The translations under genes were made by a program, and so were the position numbers. From NCBI RefSeq assembly GCF_042849255.1, contig NZ_AP026866.1:1426001-1490000 (forward strand): 64,000 bases of DNA. The letters are read 5' to 3'. Each line of letters starts with the position of its first letter. The first letter of the stretch is position 1. The stretch is from Oceaniferula spumae (lineage in GTDB: Bacteria > Verrucomicrobiota > Verrucomicrobiia > Verrucomicrobiales > Akkermansiaceae). Positions 43,303-52,000 of the stretch are shown in pieces. Below the pieces are notes generated by a model. The model did no database searches, was not told the origin of the DNA, and saw only the letters and a program-made list of their open reading frames with translations.

Positions 43303-44910
43303 ATGAACTCGAAAGTTATCTTCTCATCCGTTTTTCTCGGCATCGTGTTGCTGGCTGGAGTCACTGGTTTTTTCCTAACACAGGCAGATGACACAGATGG
43401 ACATACGAGCAAGAAAGCTCCACAGGCAGAAAAGTCATCTACCCTCCCCTCATTGCCAGCCAATAAACCGATGCAGCGGAGCAACCGCAGGGACGCCAAT
43501 ACGAGCGGTGTCGATGATGTTCCTCCGTTTGCGTTAGCGAATGAGCGTATCATCCGCTTCAAGGACGACGATGATTATCGGAAATTTCTAGCCAGCTTGA
43601 ATGCCAGAGGACTGCGTTTACTCGGAAAATCCGATCGCCTCCGCGCTGTGCGAGTGGGTTTCAGTTCACTTACCAGCCTCGATGACATCGAAGGTGGTGA
43701 GCTCGCCTATAACTATCTGGTAACCCTGCCGACACCTCCCGGGCAAGGTGAAGCCCAAGCTGGAGCCATGGGGTTCGGGCGCGACGCACTGTCTTGGCTA
43801 GGCATCAATGTCGACAACTCTCTGTGGGGCAAGGGAGTCACCGTGGCGGTGATCGACTCCGGGGTGAATCAGCATATTGCGTTCAATGGCGGTGTCACCA
43901 ATATCGAACTGACCACCTTGGCGGATGGTAGCTCTCAGCTCAGTCATGGCACCGCAGTTGCCTCAATCATTTCCGGAGACCACCCTTTGACGAAGGGCGT
44001 GGCACCAGCGTCCGATATTCTTTCTATCAGAGTGACGGATGACAGCGGTTCATCGGATTCTTTCACGCTTGCCGAGGGCATCATGCAGGCCGCGGACGCA
44101 GGAGCTCAGGTGATCAACATCTCGATGGGAACCTTCGCCAATAGCTCCCTGGTCGCGGATGCGGTTCTTTATGCTCAGGAGAGAGGCGCTGTGATCGTCG
44201 CATCATCCGGCAACGAAGGATATGACGCCATCGCCTACCCAGCGGCCTATCCGGGAGTGATCTCCGTTGGCGCGGTAGAAAGCCAGGGTGAGCACCTCGA
44301 TTTTTCCAACAGTGGCAATCAGCTCTCGATTACTGCGCCTGGCTATCAAGTCAATGCCGCATGGGGTGAAGAGCAACTCACTGCCTTTTCAGGAACCTCG
44401 GCCAGCGCTCCTTTTGTCAGTGGTGCCATCGCAGCTACGATGTCAGCCAATCCACAGATGACCGCCCAGCAAGCGGCTAACCTCGTCATTGGACTAGCAA
44501 ATGATGCCGGCCTGCCTGGAAATGATTCCGACTTCGGTGGTGGCATATTGGACGTCGGGCGCGTGATGCAATCTGGCACGCCTGGCATTTACGACGCAGC
44601 TGTCACCGGCCAAGTTCTAGTCCCTGCGAGTTCGCCAACGTCCTTGCCGAAGGTCTTGGTCACGGTGCAGAATCAGGGTACTGAGCCACTGATCAACAGC
44701 CCTGTAACAATCACCAGTCCAAGTGGCAGCCAGCAGCTTAACATCAGCAGCCTGTCGCCAGGGCAAACACAGACTTTCCAAATTCCGATCGCGATTCCAG
44801 CCAACGGAGACCCTGTCACGGTTAGCACGACAGTCACCAGCTCAGCAGGCGATCAGGACAGCAGCAATAACAGCCGTAGTAACAGCTTTGCTCGTCAGCT
44901 TGAAGAATAA
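43303..44910 (+). CDS. Secreted S8 subtilisin-like serine protease with CARDB-like domain
   Basis: 535-residue precursor. An N-terminal hydrophobic helix (about 5-26) directs export. A propeptide-like inhibitor region follows (about 80-142), then the catalytic domain (about 165-425) with Asp185 in VAVIDSGVN, His215 in SHGTAVASI and Ser366 in FSGTSASAPFVSG. After this comes a beta-sandwich resembling CARDB (about 440-525: VLVTVQNQGTEPLINSPVT and SSAGDQDSSNNSRSNSF). All three catalytic residues are intact. It stands alone; a terminator follows at 45015. Confidence 0.94.
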   Translation: MNSKVIFSSVFLGIVLLAGVTGFFLTQADDTDGHTSKKAPQAEKSSTLPSLPANKPMQRSNRRDANTSGVDDVPPFALANERIIRFKDDDDYRKFLASLNARGLRLLGKSDRLRAVRVGFSSLTSLDDIEGGELAYNYLVTLPTPPGQGEAQAGAMGFGRDALSWLGINVDNSLWGKGVTVAVIDSGVNQHIAFNGGVTNIELTTLADGSSQLSHGTAVASIISGDHPLTKGVAPASDILSIRVTDDSGSSDSFTLAEGIMQAADAGAQVINISMGTFANSSLVADAVLYAQERGAVIVASSGNEGYDAIAYPAAYPGVISVGAVESQGEHLDFSNSGNQLSITAPGYQVNAAWGEEQLTAFSGTSASAPFVSGAIAATMSANPQMTAQQAANLVIGLANDAGLPGNDSDFGGGILDVGRVMQSGTPGIYDAAVTGQVLVPASSPTSLPKVLVTVQNQGTEPLINSPVTITSPSGSQQLNISSLSPGQTQTFQIPIAIPANGDPVTVSTTVTSSAGDQDSSNNSRSNSFARQLEE

Positions 44911-45014
44911 GGTTTCCCTGTTGAAGATAAACACAGCCATGGATTGGAACATCAGCTGCAAGCGTTATTGAAGATTCAGAAGTTAGTTAACTATCCGATC
45001 GATTTGCCTATGGC

Positions 45015-45055
45015 AGAAAAAAGGCGGACTCGGAATGAGCCCGCCTTGTTTTAAA
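45015..45055. terminator. Bidirectional terminator between convergent genes
   Basis: AAGGCGG-a-CTC (45021-45031) pairs with GAG-c-CCGCCTT (45037-45047) around a 5-nt loop. It is flanked by A-runs upstream and GTTTT downstream, so it can end transcription of the subtilase (plus) and of the prepilin gene at 45073 (minus). Confidence 0.88.
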
Positions 45056-45072
45056 TGATGAGGTTCGTCCCC

Positions 45073-46005
45073 TTATGGACGAGGAGTGGTGATGCTTTTG
45101 CTATAGTGGTAGCCATGCTGCTTGACCAGATCCTGACGGGAGATACCGCTTTTCTTAGCGAGTGTCAGGCCTTGGTCGCTCAGCACAGTGATACTGATAT
45201 CGACACCCACGATGCGTCCGTTTTCAATCTGAGCTTGGGCTAAGCCGGAGCCGCTGGCAAATTCAACATCGCCCGAGTATTCGATTTTAGAGCCTTTCAA
45301 TCTAAACTCGGTCATATTGCTAGGAGACATCGTCGCCCTTACGGTATGAGTGACTTGTGCGCCTCCTTGATCAACGGTGACCTCAATGAGAAACGTCACT
45401 GAGAATTCGTAGATATTTTCTACCAAGAAGTTCGCAGCTGAGAGGTCATCATTCTCGCTGAAATCTGACGTGTAGGCTTGCTCAAGATCTTCGACCGCAA
45501 GCAACTTGAAGGCTTCGTCCGGATTTACGAGGTGGCGATAAAGAGTGAAGACTGCATGCTCCTCGTCGTTGCTATCAGAAATCTGATCACGATAGACCAA
45601 ACGGTAACTTACGGCCGATACGTCACCTCCTTTGTCATTGCTGGTTCCGATGGCTCCATTGTAGCGGTCAGTGGCGCCAGTGAAGAAAATCAGACGGCTA
45701 GTGTTGGTGATTTCGCGCTGAGAAGGTCCCTTTAGCGAACTTGTTTCCTCACCGGCATATAACCACTCGTAGTTATTGCCATCGCGGCGTGAGACCATGC
45801 TTTCAAAATCCTTGGCGATGGTGCTGAGCGCTTCTTTTGCCTGACGCGAAGCTCTTACCTCATTACGACTGTCACGGTAAGTGTCCATGGAAATACCCGT
45901 CATGTAGACCAGCACACCGAGCAAGATCACGGTAATGGACATGGCTACTAACAGCTCGATCAGAGTGAATCCTTTGTGGCCGCTTTTCAGTGTTTTTGTA
46001 TTCAT
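45073..46005 (-). CDS. Prepilin-like protein (Verru_Chthon cassette C-like)
   Basis: 310-residue type IV pilin-like protein. The class III leader and helix read GHKGFTLIELLVAMSITVILL with cleavage expected after Gly12 and Glu at position 5 of the mature helix. The rest is a beta-rich globular region (FTLYRHLV, EFSVTFLIEV, TISVL-like strands) of a size near GspJ/PilW minor pilins. Together with the next two genes it looks like the prepilins of the Verru_Chthon cassette family, set by length and order rather than firm matches. It starts 38 bp after the second prepilin stop. Confidence 0.85.
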   Translation of the reverse strand: MNTKTLKSGHKGFTLIELLVAMSITVILLGVLVYMTGISMDTYRDSRNEVRASRQAKEALSTIAKDFESMVSRRDGNNYEWLYAGEETSSLKGPSQREITNTSRLIFFTGATDRYNGAIGTSNDKGGDVSAVSYRLVYRDQISDSNDEEHAVFTLYRHLVNPDEAFKLLAVEDLEQAYTSDFSENDDLSAANFLVENIYEFSVTFLIEVTVDQGGAQVTHTVRATMSPSNMTEFRLKGSKIEYSGDVEFASGSGLAQAQIENGRIVGVDISITVLSDQGLTLAKKSGISRQDLVKQHGYHYSKSITTPRP

Positions 46006-46043
46006 CGGTTGGAAATAGTATCGGTGTTTTGTGTGAGCGGGAA

Positions 46044-46769
46044 TTAGCGGCGGACAGCCATGTTTCTGGTGAAGACGGGCTTACCTGGGTCGTTAGGATC
46101 AAAGGTATTTGCGATATATGGCTGGAGACTGCTCTTGAGAACATAGAACTGAGCTTGGAAAGCGATCACAGCCTCAGGATAGGTGGCGTAATCTTTGGTT
46201 CCGTTCGGCACTCGTGGCTCGCGGATTTTTCCCGGTTCATCACTGACGATCAATTCGCCGGCTCCATTGAAAATCAGCTGAGTCATGCGAACGTAAAATA
46301 CTCTACCCTCGACGACTCCTGGCGTGAGCTCTTCGGACACCTCGGAATCACCCAGACGGCGAACGACGGACTGAATCACGTAATCTTCGCCGGGGATACC
46401 GTCTGAATTGGTATAAGGTTCGAGAGAACCGTCCTCGCGAACACTTCCAGGATCACCGCGATATTGATAGATCAACACCATGTTGTCCTTAGTCGTTCCA
46501 CCGGATTCTTCGATCCAAGTGAAAGCCTTTTCAAAAGCTGTTTTGTAACCAGTGCTACCCGCTTCATCAGGACGGAGGATGGAAAGTTCGCTCTCGAGGG
46601 TGGTGGCCATGCGGTTTGCCTCCTTGGCAGAGATTGCCTTGCGAATCCCTTGAACGGCGGGACCGAATGCGGCGAGGAATGCGGTGATCATGATCGTGAT
46701 GATCCCCATCGCGATCACGGTTTCGACCAAGGTGAAACCTCTCTTAGTTTTGTTTCCGCTGTATTTCAT
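46044..46769 (-). CDS. Prepilin-like protein (Verru_Chthon cassette B-like)
   Basis: 241 residues from the ATG at 46769 (MKYSGNKTKRGFTLVETVIAMG); an earlier in-frame start at 46802 adds 11 residues. Leader is short with cleavage at RG-F and Glu5 of the mature pilin, followed by one hydrophobic helix (IAMGIITIMITAFLAAFGPAV). The rest is a soluble domain with KANRMATTLESELSI-like helix and beta strands (EGRVFYVRMTQLIF). It fits a GspI/PilV-type minor pilin. It lies between the other two prepilin genes on the minus strand. Confidence 0.85.
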   Translation of the reverse strand: MKYSGNKTKRGFTLVETVIAMGIITIMITAFLAAFGPAVQGIRKAISAKEANRMATTLESELSILRPDEAGSTGYKTAFEKAFTWIEESGGTTKDNMVLIYQYRGDPGSVREDGSLEPYTNSDGIPGEDYVIQSVVRRLGDSEVSEELTPGVVEGRVFYVRMTQLIFNGAGELIVSDEPGKIREPRVPNGTKDYATYPEAVIAFQAQFYVLKSSLQPYIANTFDPNDPGKPVFTRNMAVRR

Positions 46770-46872
46770 ATAGTGTGGATGGTTGGTATGGCTTGAAGCC
46801 AATGAAGTAGTTAGATATTTGAGAAATATATCAGTTTGTTAGTATCTGATAGTGTTGAACGCTGTCGCTAAA

Positions 46873-47619
46873 TTAAAATTCTTCGCCGTTGTCGAAGTCT
46901 TCTGGCACATTCATCTGATCAGGATGGCGGAACAGTGAAGTTGTACCTTTTGACCAGATCATGAATCCTCCAAAGTTAGTCGTGCCCGAGCCTCCTTCGG
47001 CTCTAGGATTGTCGGCACCGGGGGCCTTGGTTCCTGTGCCAATCACAAAGCTAGCACCTGGGCTGGAGCTGTTTCCTTCTGAGTTAAACTGGTAGTAGAA
47101 ATACTTACCTGACAGGGCTTCGTTTCTCTGTGCACTCTCTGTGGAGGAGTAAATATCTTGGTCCGCAGAAGGCAGCAATGGGATATCTCCACTGCCGGAA
47201 GAGTGATTCAGCTTACTGAATTTCTGGCTGAAAAACACTGCCTTCGGTAAGTATGATCCTCGGCTGGCTGCCACCCACTTGTTATCTTCTGACAAGTAAA
47301 CCACCAGCATGTAGCGGAGGTAACGGTCAGCGTTGTCAGGATCGGCATTAATTAGAATACGAGTCGTGCCGCCACTCCCCATGGACAAACCACGGGCTTC
47401 AGCGAAGGCTGCTTCAGCAAGCGGCACACCAGCAGAGACACCGCTGCCTTTGGAAAGATTACGCAATCCCAGAGCCCCTATGGTAAGTAGAATGGTGATA
47501 ATCGTGATGACAATCAGCATTTCCACCAAGGTAAATGCAGGCCTCGCAAGGCCGCTGCGGAGGTTCCGCGCACGGGAAAATGGTCTGGGACACATGGTAT
47601 AGGTGGAAGAATAGTTCAT
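46873..47619 (-). CDS. Prepilin-like protein (Verru_Chthon cassette D-like) with Ala-Phe cleavage site
   Basis: 248 residues from the ATG at 47619; a second ATG at 47595 would give 240. The leader is long and basic (MCPRPFSRARNLRSGLARPA) and the mature helix is FTLVEMLIVITIITILLTIG. The residue before the cut is Ala rather than the usual Gly, so processing at Ala-Phe is predicted. The rest is a soluble region with repeated Gly-Ser segments. GspH/FimT-type minor pilins have this layout. It is the first gene of the three-prepilin run and is preceded by a 173-bp control region containing a perfect palindrome. Confidence 0.83.
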   Translation of the reverse strand: MNYSSTYTMCPRPFSRARNLRSGLARPAFTLVEMLIVITIITILLTIGALGLRNLSKGSGVSAGVPLAEAAFAEARGLSMGSGGTTRILINADPDNADRYLRYMLVVYLSEDNKWVAASRGSYLPKAVFFSQKFSKLNHSSGSGDIPLLPSADQDIYSSTESAQRNEALSGKYFYYQFNSEGNSSSPGASFVIGTGTKAPGADNPRAEGGSGTTNFGGFMIWSKGTTSLFRHPDQMNVPEDFDNGEEF

Positions 47620-47704
47620 GTTGATTTGTAGGCTACGAAGATTCGCTGACGATGGAAGCTCCTTTTCCAATAGTTAGCTTATTTTTTAGCACCCCGCAAG
47701 CGCT

Positions 47705-47718
47705 AATGTAATTACATT
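47705..47718. promoter_or_regulatory. Perfect 14-bp palindrome upstream of the prepilin genes
   Basis: AATGTAATTACATT is a perfect self-complementary 14-mer, 86 bp upstream of the first prepilin ATG. It has the look of an operator for a dimeric regulator. No regulator gene is adjacent, so the binder is unknown. Confidence 0.45.
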
Positions 47719-47792
47719 GGCACCACAAATGCACATCTAAGCGGCTGCCAAGACTTTTCAAGGGATTCCCAGTCATGGAAAATCGCCACCAA

Positions 47793-48245
47793 TCAATCAA
47801 CCAGAGCGATATCTTTGATTCCTGCTCCAGCAAGACAGTTCACCACATCGATGTATCTCTGCTGCTGGACTTCATTATGCACTTTGAGCATCACCTTGGG
47901 GGTGTCGGCGCGGGCGATGCCCGAAAGCATTTGCAAGCGACCGTGCAACTGAGGAAGTCGGCGACTGGTGACATCTGATTCAAAAACTTCGGCAGATTCT
48001 CCGGGATTGACGACAACCTCTCCACTCTGCCTGATTTCTATGACCATCGGCTGAATGGCGATCGGGTTATGAGCACGAGGTTCAGGAATATTTGTGCTCA
48101 AATCCTGCTCACGTGGCTGAATCGTGGTGGTCACAAGAAAGTAAATCAGGAGCAAAAAACACACATCGATGAGTGAGGAAATATCGAGTGTGGGTTCATC
48201 AGACTGTAGGGAGTCCTCGGTGCGGTTCTGGTATTGTCTTTTCAT
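47793..48245 (-). CDS. ExbD/TolR-type biopolymer transport protein
   Basis: 150-residue membrane protein. After an acidic N-terminal segment (SDEPTLDI) the single transmembrane helix SLIDVCFLLLIYFLVTTTIQ begins with the conserved channel Asp27; the rest is the periplasmic domain (about 50-150) with VVVNPGESAEVFE and KVMLKVHNEVQQQRYIDV as in ExbD. No ExbB/TolQ or TonB gene is nearby, so its motor partner must be encoded elsewhere. It is transcribed toward the prepilin genes, with the 173-bp gap and its own stop in between. Confidence 0.88.
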   Translation of the reverse strand: MKRQYQNRTEDSLQSDEPTLDISSLIDVCFLLLIYFLVTTTIQPREQDLSTNIPEPRAHNPIAIQPMVIEIRQSGEVVVNPGESAEVFESDVTSRRLPQLHGRLQMLSGIARADTPKVMLKVHNEVQQQRYIDVVNCLAGAGIKDIALVD

Positions 48246-48297
48246 CGTTCCAAAGGATGGAACGCATGAACCAGGCTCGTGCTTAGAGGATTATGCT

Positions 48298-48537
48298 CTA
48301 GTCGACATCAATAATGGCATCGTCTTTTTTCTCCTCGTCTTTGCTACGACCAAAAAAGCGGGCCAAGTCATAACCAAAATACCTGGCACAGGCCAATAGC
48401 ACGGCGGTAGCGGTGGCTTCATCCAAATTACCGATGAACGGTATATTGTCCGGAAGGAACTCAATGAACCCTGCACCTGGATTTATCAGATAGACTGCGC
48501 TCAGTAGGGCCGCAATCAGAACAAGTAAGCTTTTCAT
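48298..48537 (-). CDS. DUF1232 family small membrane protein
   Basis: 79 residues from the ATG at 48537. It shows the DUF1232 pattern: hydrophobic LLVLIAALLSAVYLINPGAGFIEFLPDNIPFIGNLDEATATAV-type segment, in which the NP...LPD...LDEA residues are conserved, followed by an acidic tail with EEKKDDAIIDVD. Members are small inner-membrane proteins of unknown function. It starts 19 bp downstream of the VanZ-like stop and ends 52 bp before the ExbD-like start. Confidence 0.8.
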   Translation of the reverse strand: MKSLLVLIAALLSAVYLINPGAGFIEFLPDNIPFIGNLDEATATAVLLACARYFGYDLARFFGRSKDEEKKDDAIIDVD

Positions 48538-48556
48538 GCTGCAAACGTACACCCTT

Positions 48557-49000
48557 TCACTGGGGAAGCAAATCCGATGCTCGTCGCCTGCGATATTCCA
48601 CCAGACCTACTGCCAGTGCTGCAAAAAATAGAATTCCTGCGCTGTCGGCAACAATATCCCAACGGTCAAAATTCCTGTGCGGCAGATACAACTGTGAGCA
48701 TTCCTCAAGAATCACCAGTAGCCACACCACCAATGTCAACAGGAGGTGCCTGCGCACGTCAGCGACTCTCCTGCATCTAACACACCCAGCTAACACCCAA
48801 TTGGCGATAAACGATAACCCTCCAAATAACAGGAAATGCCCCAGCTTATCACCCGCAGGTATGCTGTGGAACCAGTGGCTCGCCTTTGACTCGGCCAATC
48901 CTGTCGAAAAGCTAAAGTCCGCCGCTGCGATCACGGCTAACAGCAATAGTGAATAAACGATCAGTATCGCAATACCCCAGTTAGAAACCTTTCTGAACAT
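48557..49000 (-). CDS. VanZ-like family membrane protein
   Basis: 147 residues from the ATG at 49000. The upstream start at 49036 is unlikely, because that stretch lies within a strong hairpin at 49015-49050. Four hydrophobic helices are visible, with VanZ-type motifs: KLGHFLLFGGLSFIANW (a conserved K-x-x-H), LVILEECSQLYLPHRNFDRWDIVADSAGI (E-x-x-Q, R-x-x-D-x-x-D-x-x-G), matching the VanZ/teicoplanin-resistance-like domain. The family role is not well defined. It precedes the DUF1232 gene on the minus strand. Confidence 0.87.
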   Translation of the reverse strand: MFRKVSNWGIAILIVYSLLLLAVIAAADFSFSTGLAESKASHWFHSIPAGDKLGHFLLFGGLSFIANWVLAGCVRCRRVADVRRHLLLTLVVWLLVILEECSQLYLPHRNFDRWDIVADSAGILFFAALAVGLVEYRRRRASDLLPQ

Positions 49001-49014
49001 TGTAGCTAAAGACA

Positions 49015-49050
49015 CCCAGGCCGAGACATTGTTCAATGTCTCGGCCTGGG
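49015..49050 (-). terminator. 17-bp perfect hairpin after the SNF2 gene
   Basis: CCCAGGCCGAGACATTG (49015-49031) and its exact reverse complement (49034-49050) are separated by only TT. It begins 37 bp beyond the SNF2 stop and ends 14 bp before the VanZ start. There is no strong T-tract, so it is a terminator or RNA-stability element of unusual strength. Confidence 0.7.
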
Positions 49051-49087
49051 CTTCGTCTTCAATGAAGAGTTTGAAAGGGTTTGAGGC

Positions 49088-52000
49088 TTACTTCTTACCC
49101 GCTTTTTTGGCAGCCTTCTTGGCTGTTTTTTTGGTCGCCTTCTTAGCTGCAGTTGCAGCAGCGGCATCGGCTTTATCCTCGTCGGAGACAACGTCGGCAT
49201 CAATCATGCGATTGCCTTTTTTCGTCGCGCGCTTTTTAGGTGTTTCATCCTCATCGTCGTCATCCATCGCACCACCGGTGCCGAGGATGAATGCGAGGTC
49301 GTCCATACCGAGGTTACTCGCGAAGCCTTCGTCACCTAACACGTTGGTAACCAACTGTGTCTTCTGGTGCTGAAGCACACGGATTTTTTCCTCCACTGTC
49401 TCACGAGTGAGCAAGCGGTAAGCAATCACCTTGTTCTTCTGTCCAATACGGTGGGTCCGGTCAATTGCCTGGTTTTCCACAGCAGGGTTCCACCATGGAT
49501 CGTAAAGGATAACGTATGAAGCCGAGGTCAGGTTAAGACCAGCACCACCTGCCTTCAGAGAAAGCATGAACACAGAAGGCTCCTTGGTAGTCTGGAAGCT
49601 TTCAATCTCCCCTTTCCGATCTTTTGTCTGACCGGTGAGGTAGTGGAACGGACGGCTTTCAACTTCAAGACGCGCCTTGATGATATCGAGCATCGAAACG
49701 AACTGTGAGAAAACGAGCACCTTGTGGCCTTCCTCACGCAGCTGATCTAACAAGTAGAACAGAGCGGTCATCTTGGCGCTTTCCTCTTTGAGGAACTTCG
49801 GATCGATCAAGCCTGGGTGACAGCAAATCTGGCGCAAACGCATCAGACCTTGGAGAATGGCGAAGGAGTTCTTTTTCACCGCTTCGTCAGATTCGAATCC
49901 TAACAGAGCTTTCTGAATGCGCTTCAGTTCGGCCTTGTACATCTCGGCTTGGACGCCTTCCATTTCGGCGAAGACTTCCTCCTCGGTTCTCGGTGGAAGG
50001 TCTTTGGCGACCTGAAGCTTGGTCCGGCGGAGCAGGAACGGACGAAGGCGCGAGGCAAGTCGGCTCTGAGCACCGGGGTCCTTGCGTTTGTCGAAACGCT
50101 TCTTGAAGTAGGCGCGGCTGCCGAGCACGCCAGGCATGGCGAAGGACATCAGCGACCACATATCCATCAAGCGGTTCTCAATAGGAGTACCGGTAAGAAC
50201 AAGGCGGTTCATTGAGTTCAGATCACGAGCAGCTTTTGCGGCTTTGGAATCTGGGTTCTTGATTTGCTGACCTTCGTCGAGAATGGTTGTGAGCCATTTG
50301 ACTTTGGCCAGTTCCTCACCACAGAGACGAAGCTGAGCGTAGTTGAGGACAAAGACGTCCACTTCTGTTTCCAGTAATTTAAGATCAAGATCGTCACGAG
50401 TACGGAGAATTTTCACTCTCAGTTCTGGGGCAAATTTCTCACACTCGGAATGCCACACATCGATCACAGACTTCGGACATACGACCAGTGATGGTGGCAC
50501 TTTGGAAATATCACCTTTCTGATTCTTCTGTTCCTCTTCACGGAGCCAGAGCAGGTATGTAATCGACTGAATCGTTTTACCAAGACCCATGTCATCCGCA
50601 AGCAGACCACCGAAGCGGTTGACGGCAAGATAGGCGAGGAAACGGAAACCATCGATCTGGTAAGGGCGAAGAGTCGCATTGAGGCCCTTGGGAACCTCGG
50701 CATTGACCTCAAGTTGGATTTCGCGGGAGCGATCCTTGATACGTTTCCATGCTTTCGGATCGAAGACCTCGGCGGCTTTCGGATCAGCAAGCTGTAGGGC
50801 GTGCATACGGTGAGTCTCGCCAGTGAGATCGAATGGATCCAATCCGAGGCGGGTGACTGCATCGCGCTGGTCGGCATCGAGCTTGATCTCGAGACGCATC
50901 CAGCCGCCGTCATCCATTCTAACATAACCACCACGAGCGGCGACCAGTGAACGGATTTGAGCATTGGAAAGAGTGACACCTTCGACATCGATGACGATGC
51001 GGAGGTCGAACCAGTCGATCTCCTGATTGACAACCTCAAAGCGGATGGCAGCGGTCACTGGATCAGCTAACAGCGTCTGCAGCTTTCCATCCATCTGAGT
51101 GACCACTGACTCGGGTAGATTCTGCGCCCACTCGGCAAATTTCTCAGGGAAAAGCTTGGTGATGCGGGACTTGAACGCATCGAGTTTCTCATCATAGGTG
51201 AGGCCCATTTGCGCCAGAAGTCCCGGCACAGGGTAAAGGTCTTCACGGGCAAATCGGAGCAGTTGCTTGCCTTTGACCGGCTGCTGCTCGACCAGTTCCC
51301 ACTCGTCTTTGACGCGTTTTTCCTCGCGGCGTTCTTTTTTCTCGAGAGCGCGGACATCGATGACCAAGTGCTCTGTCTCGGCAGCGGTGAGGCCCTGCTC
51401 GATTTTCATCTTGAAGCGAGGGTAGAGATCCAGATCGGTCACGCGCTTGCGCAGCGATTGCGGCAGGCTGGCTCCGATTTTACGGAGAAACTCAACACCC
51501 TCCAAGCTGTCGATCACGTCCTTGGGAATGTGATAACGTGGCTGCACGTCTGTGTCTGACAGCCAGCGCGGAGGTCCGGGGAAAACGGTCTCGTCTGATT
51601 GGTAGAGCACTTCGCGGCCTGGTAGCAATCTCACGGAGTGAGTGACGTGCTCACCTGCGGATGTGACTAGTTGAAGGGCAAAGCTGCCGGGAGCGTACGG
51701 ATCGTCTTCGCAGATCCATTTGAGTGCCTTGGTGACGACCTTGAACTCGCGTTCGTCGAGGTTTACCACATAGCCTTTCAGTGCTGGCTGGCGGAAAATG
51801 CGGTTCATGAACTGGCAGGCTTCTTCCTGATCCAGATCAATTCGGGCATCTCCCTCTTTTTTGTAGAAGGTAAGGAACTGCTCCCAGATCAGCTGGCATG
51901 ATGCATCCATGCGCAGGGCCGAATCTTCGAACAGACCAACGAAGCGGTCGATATCGTTTTTCTCGCGCAGGGGCTGCCACTCGGCGCCTTCTTTGAATTC

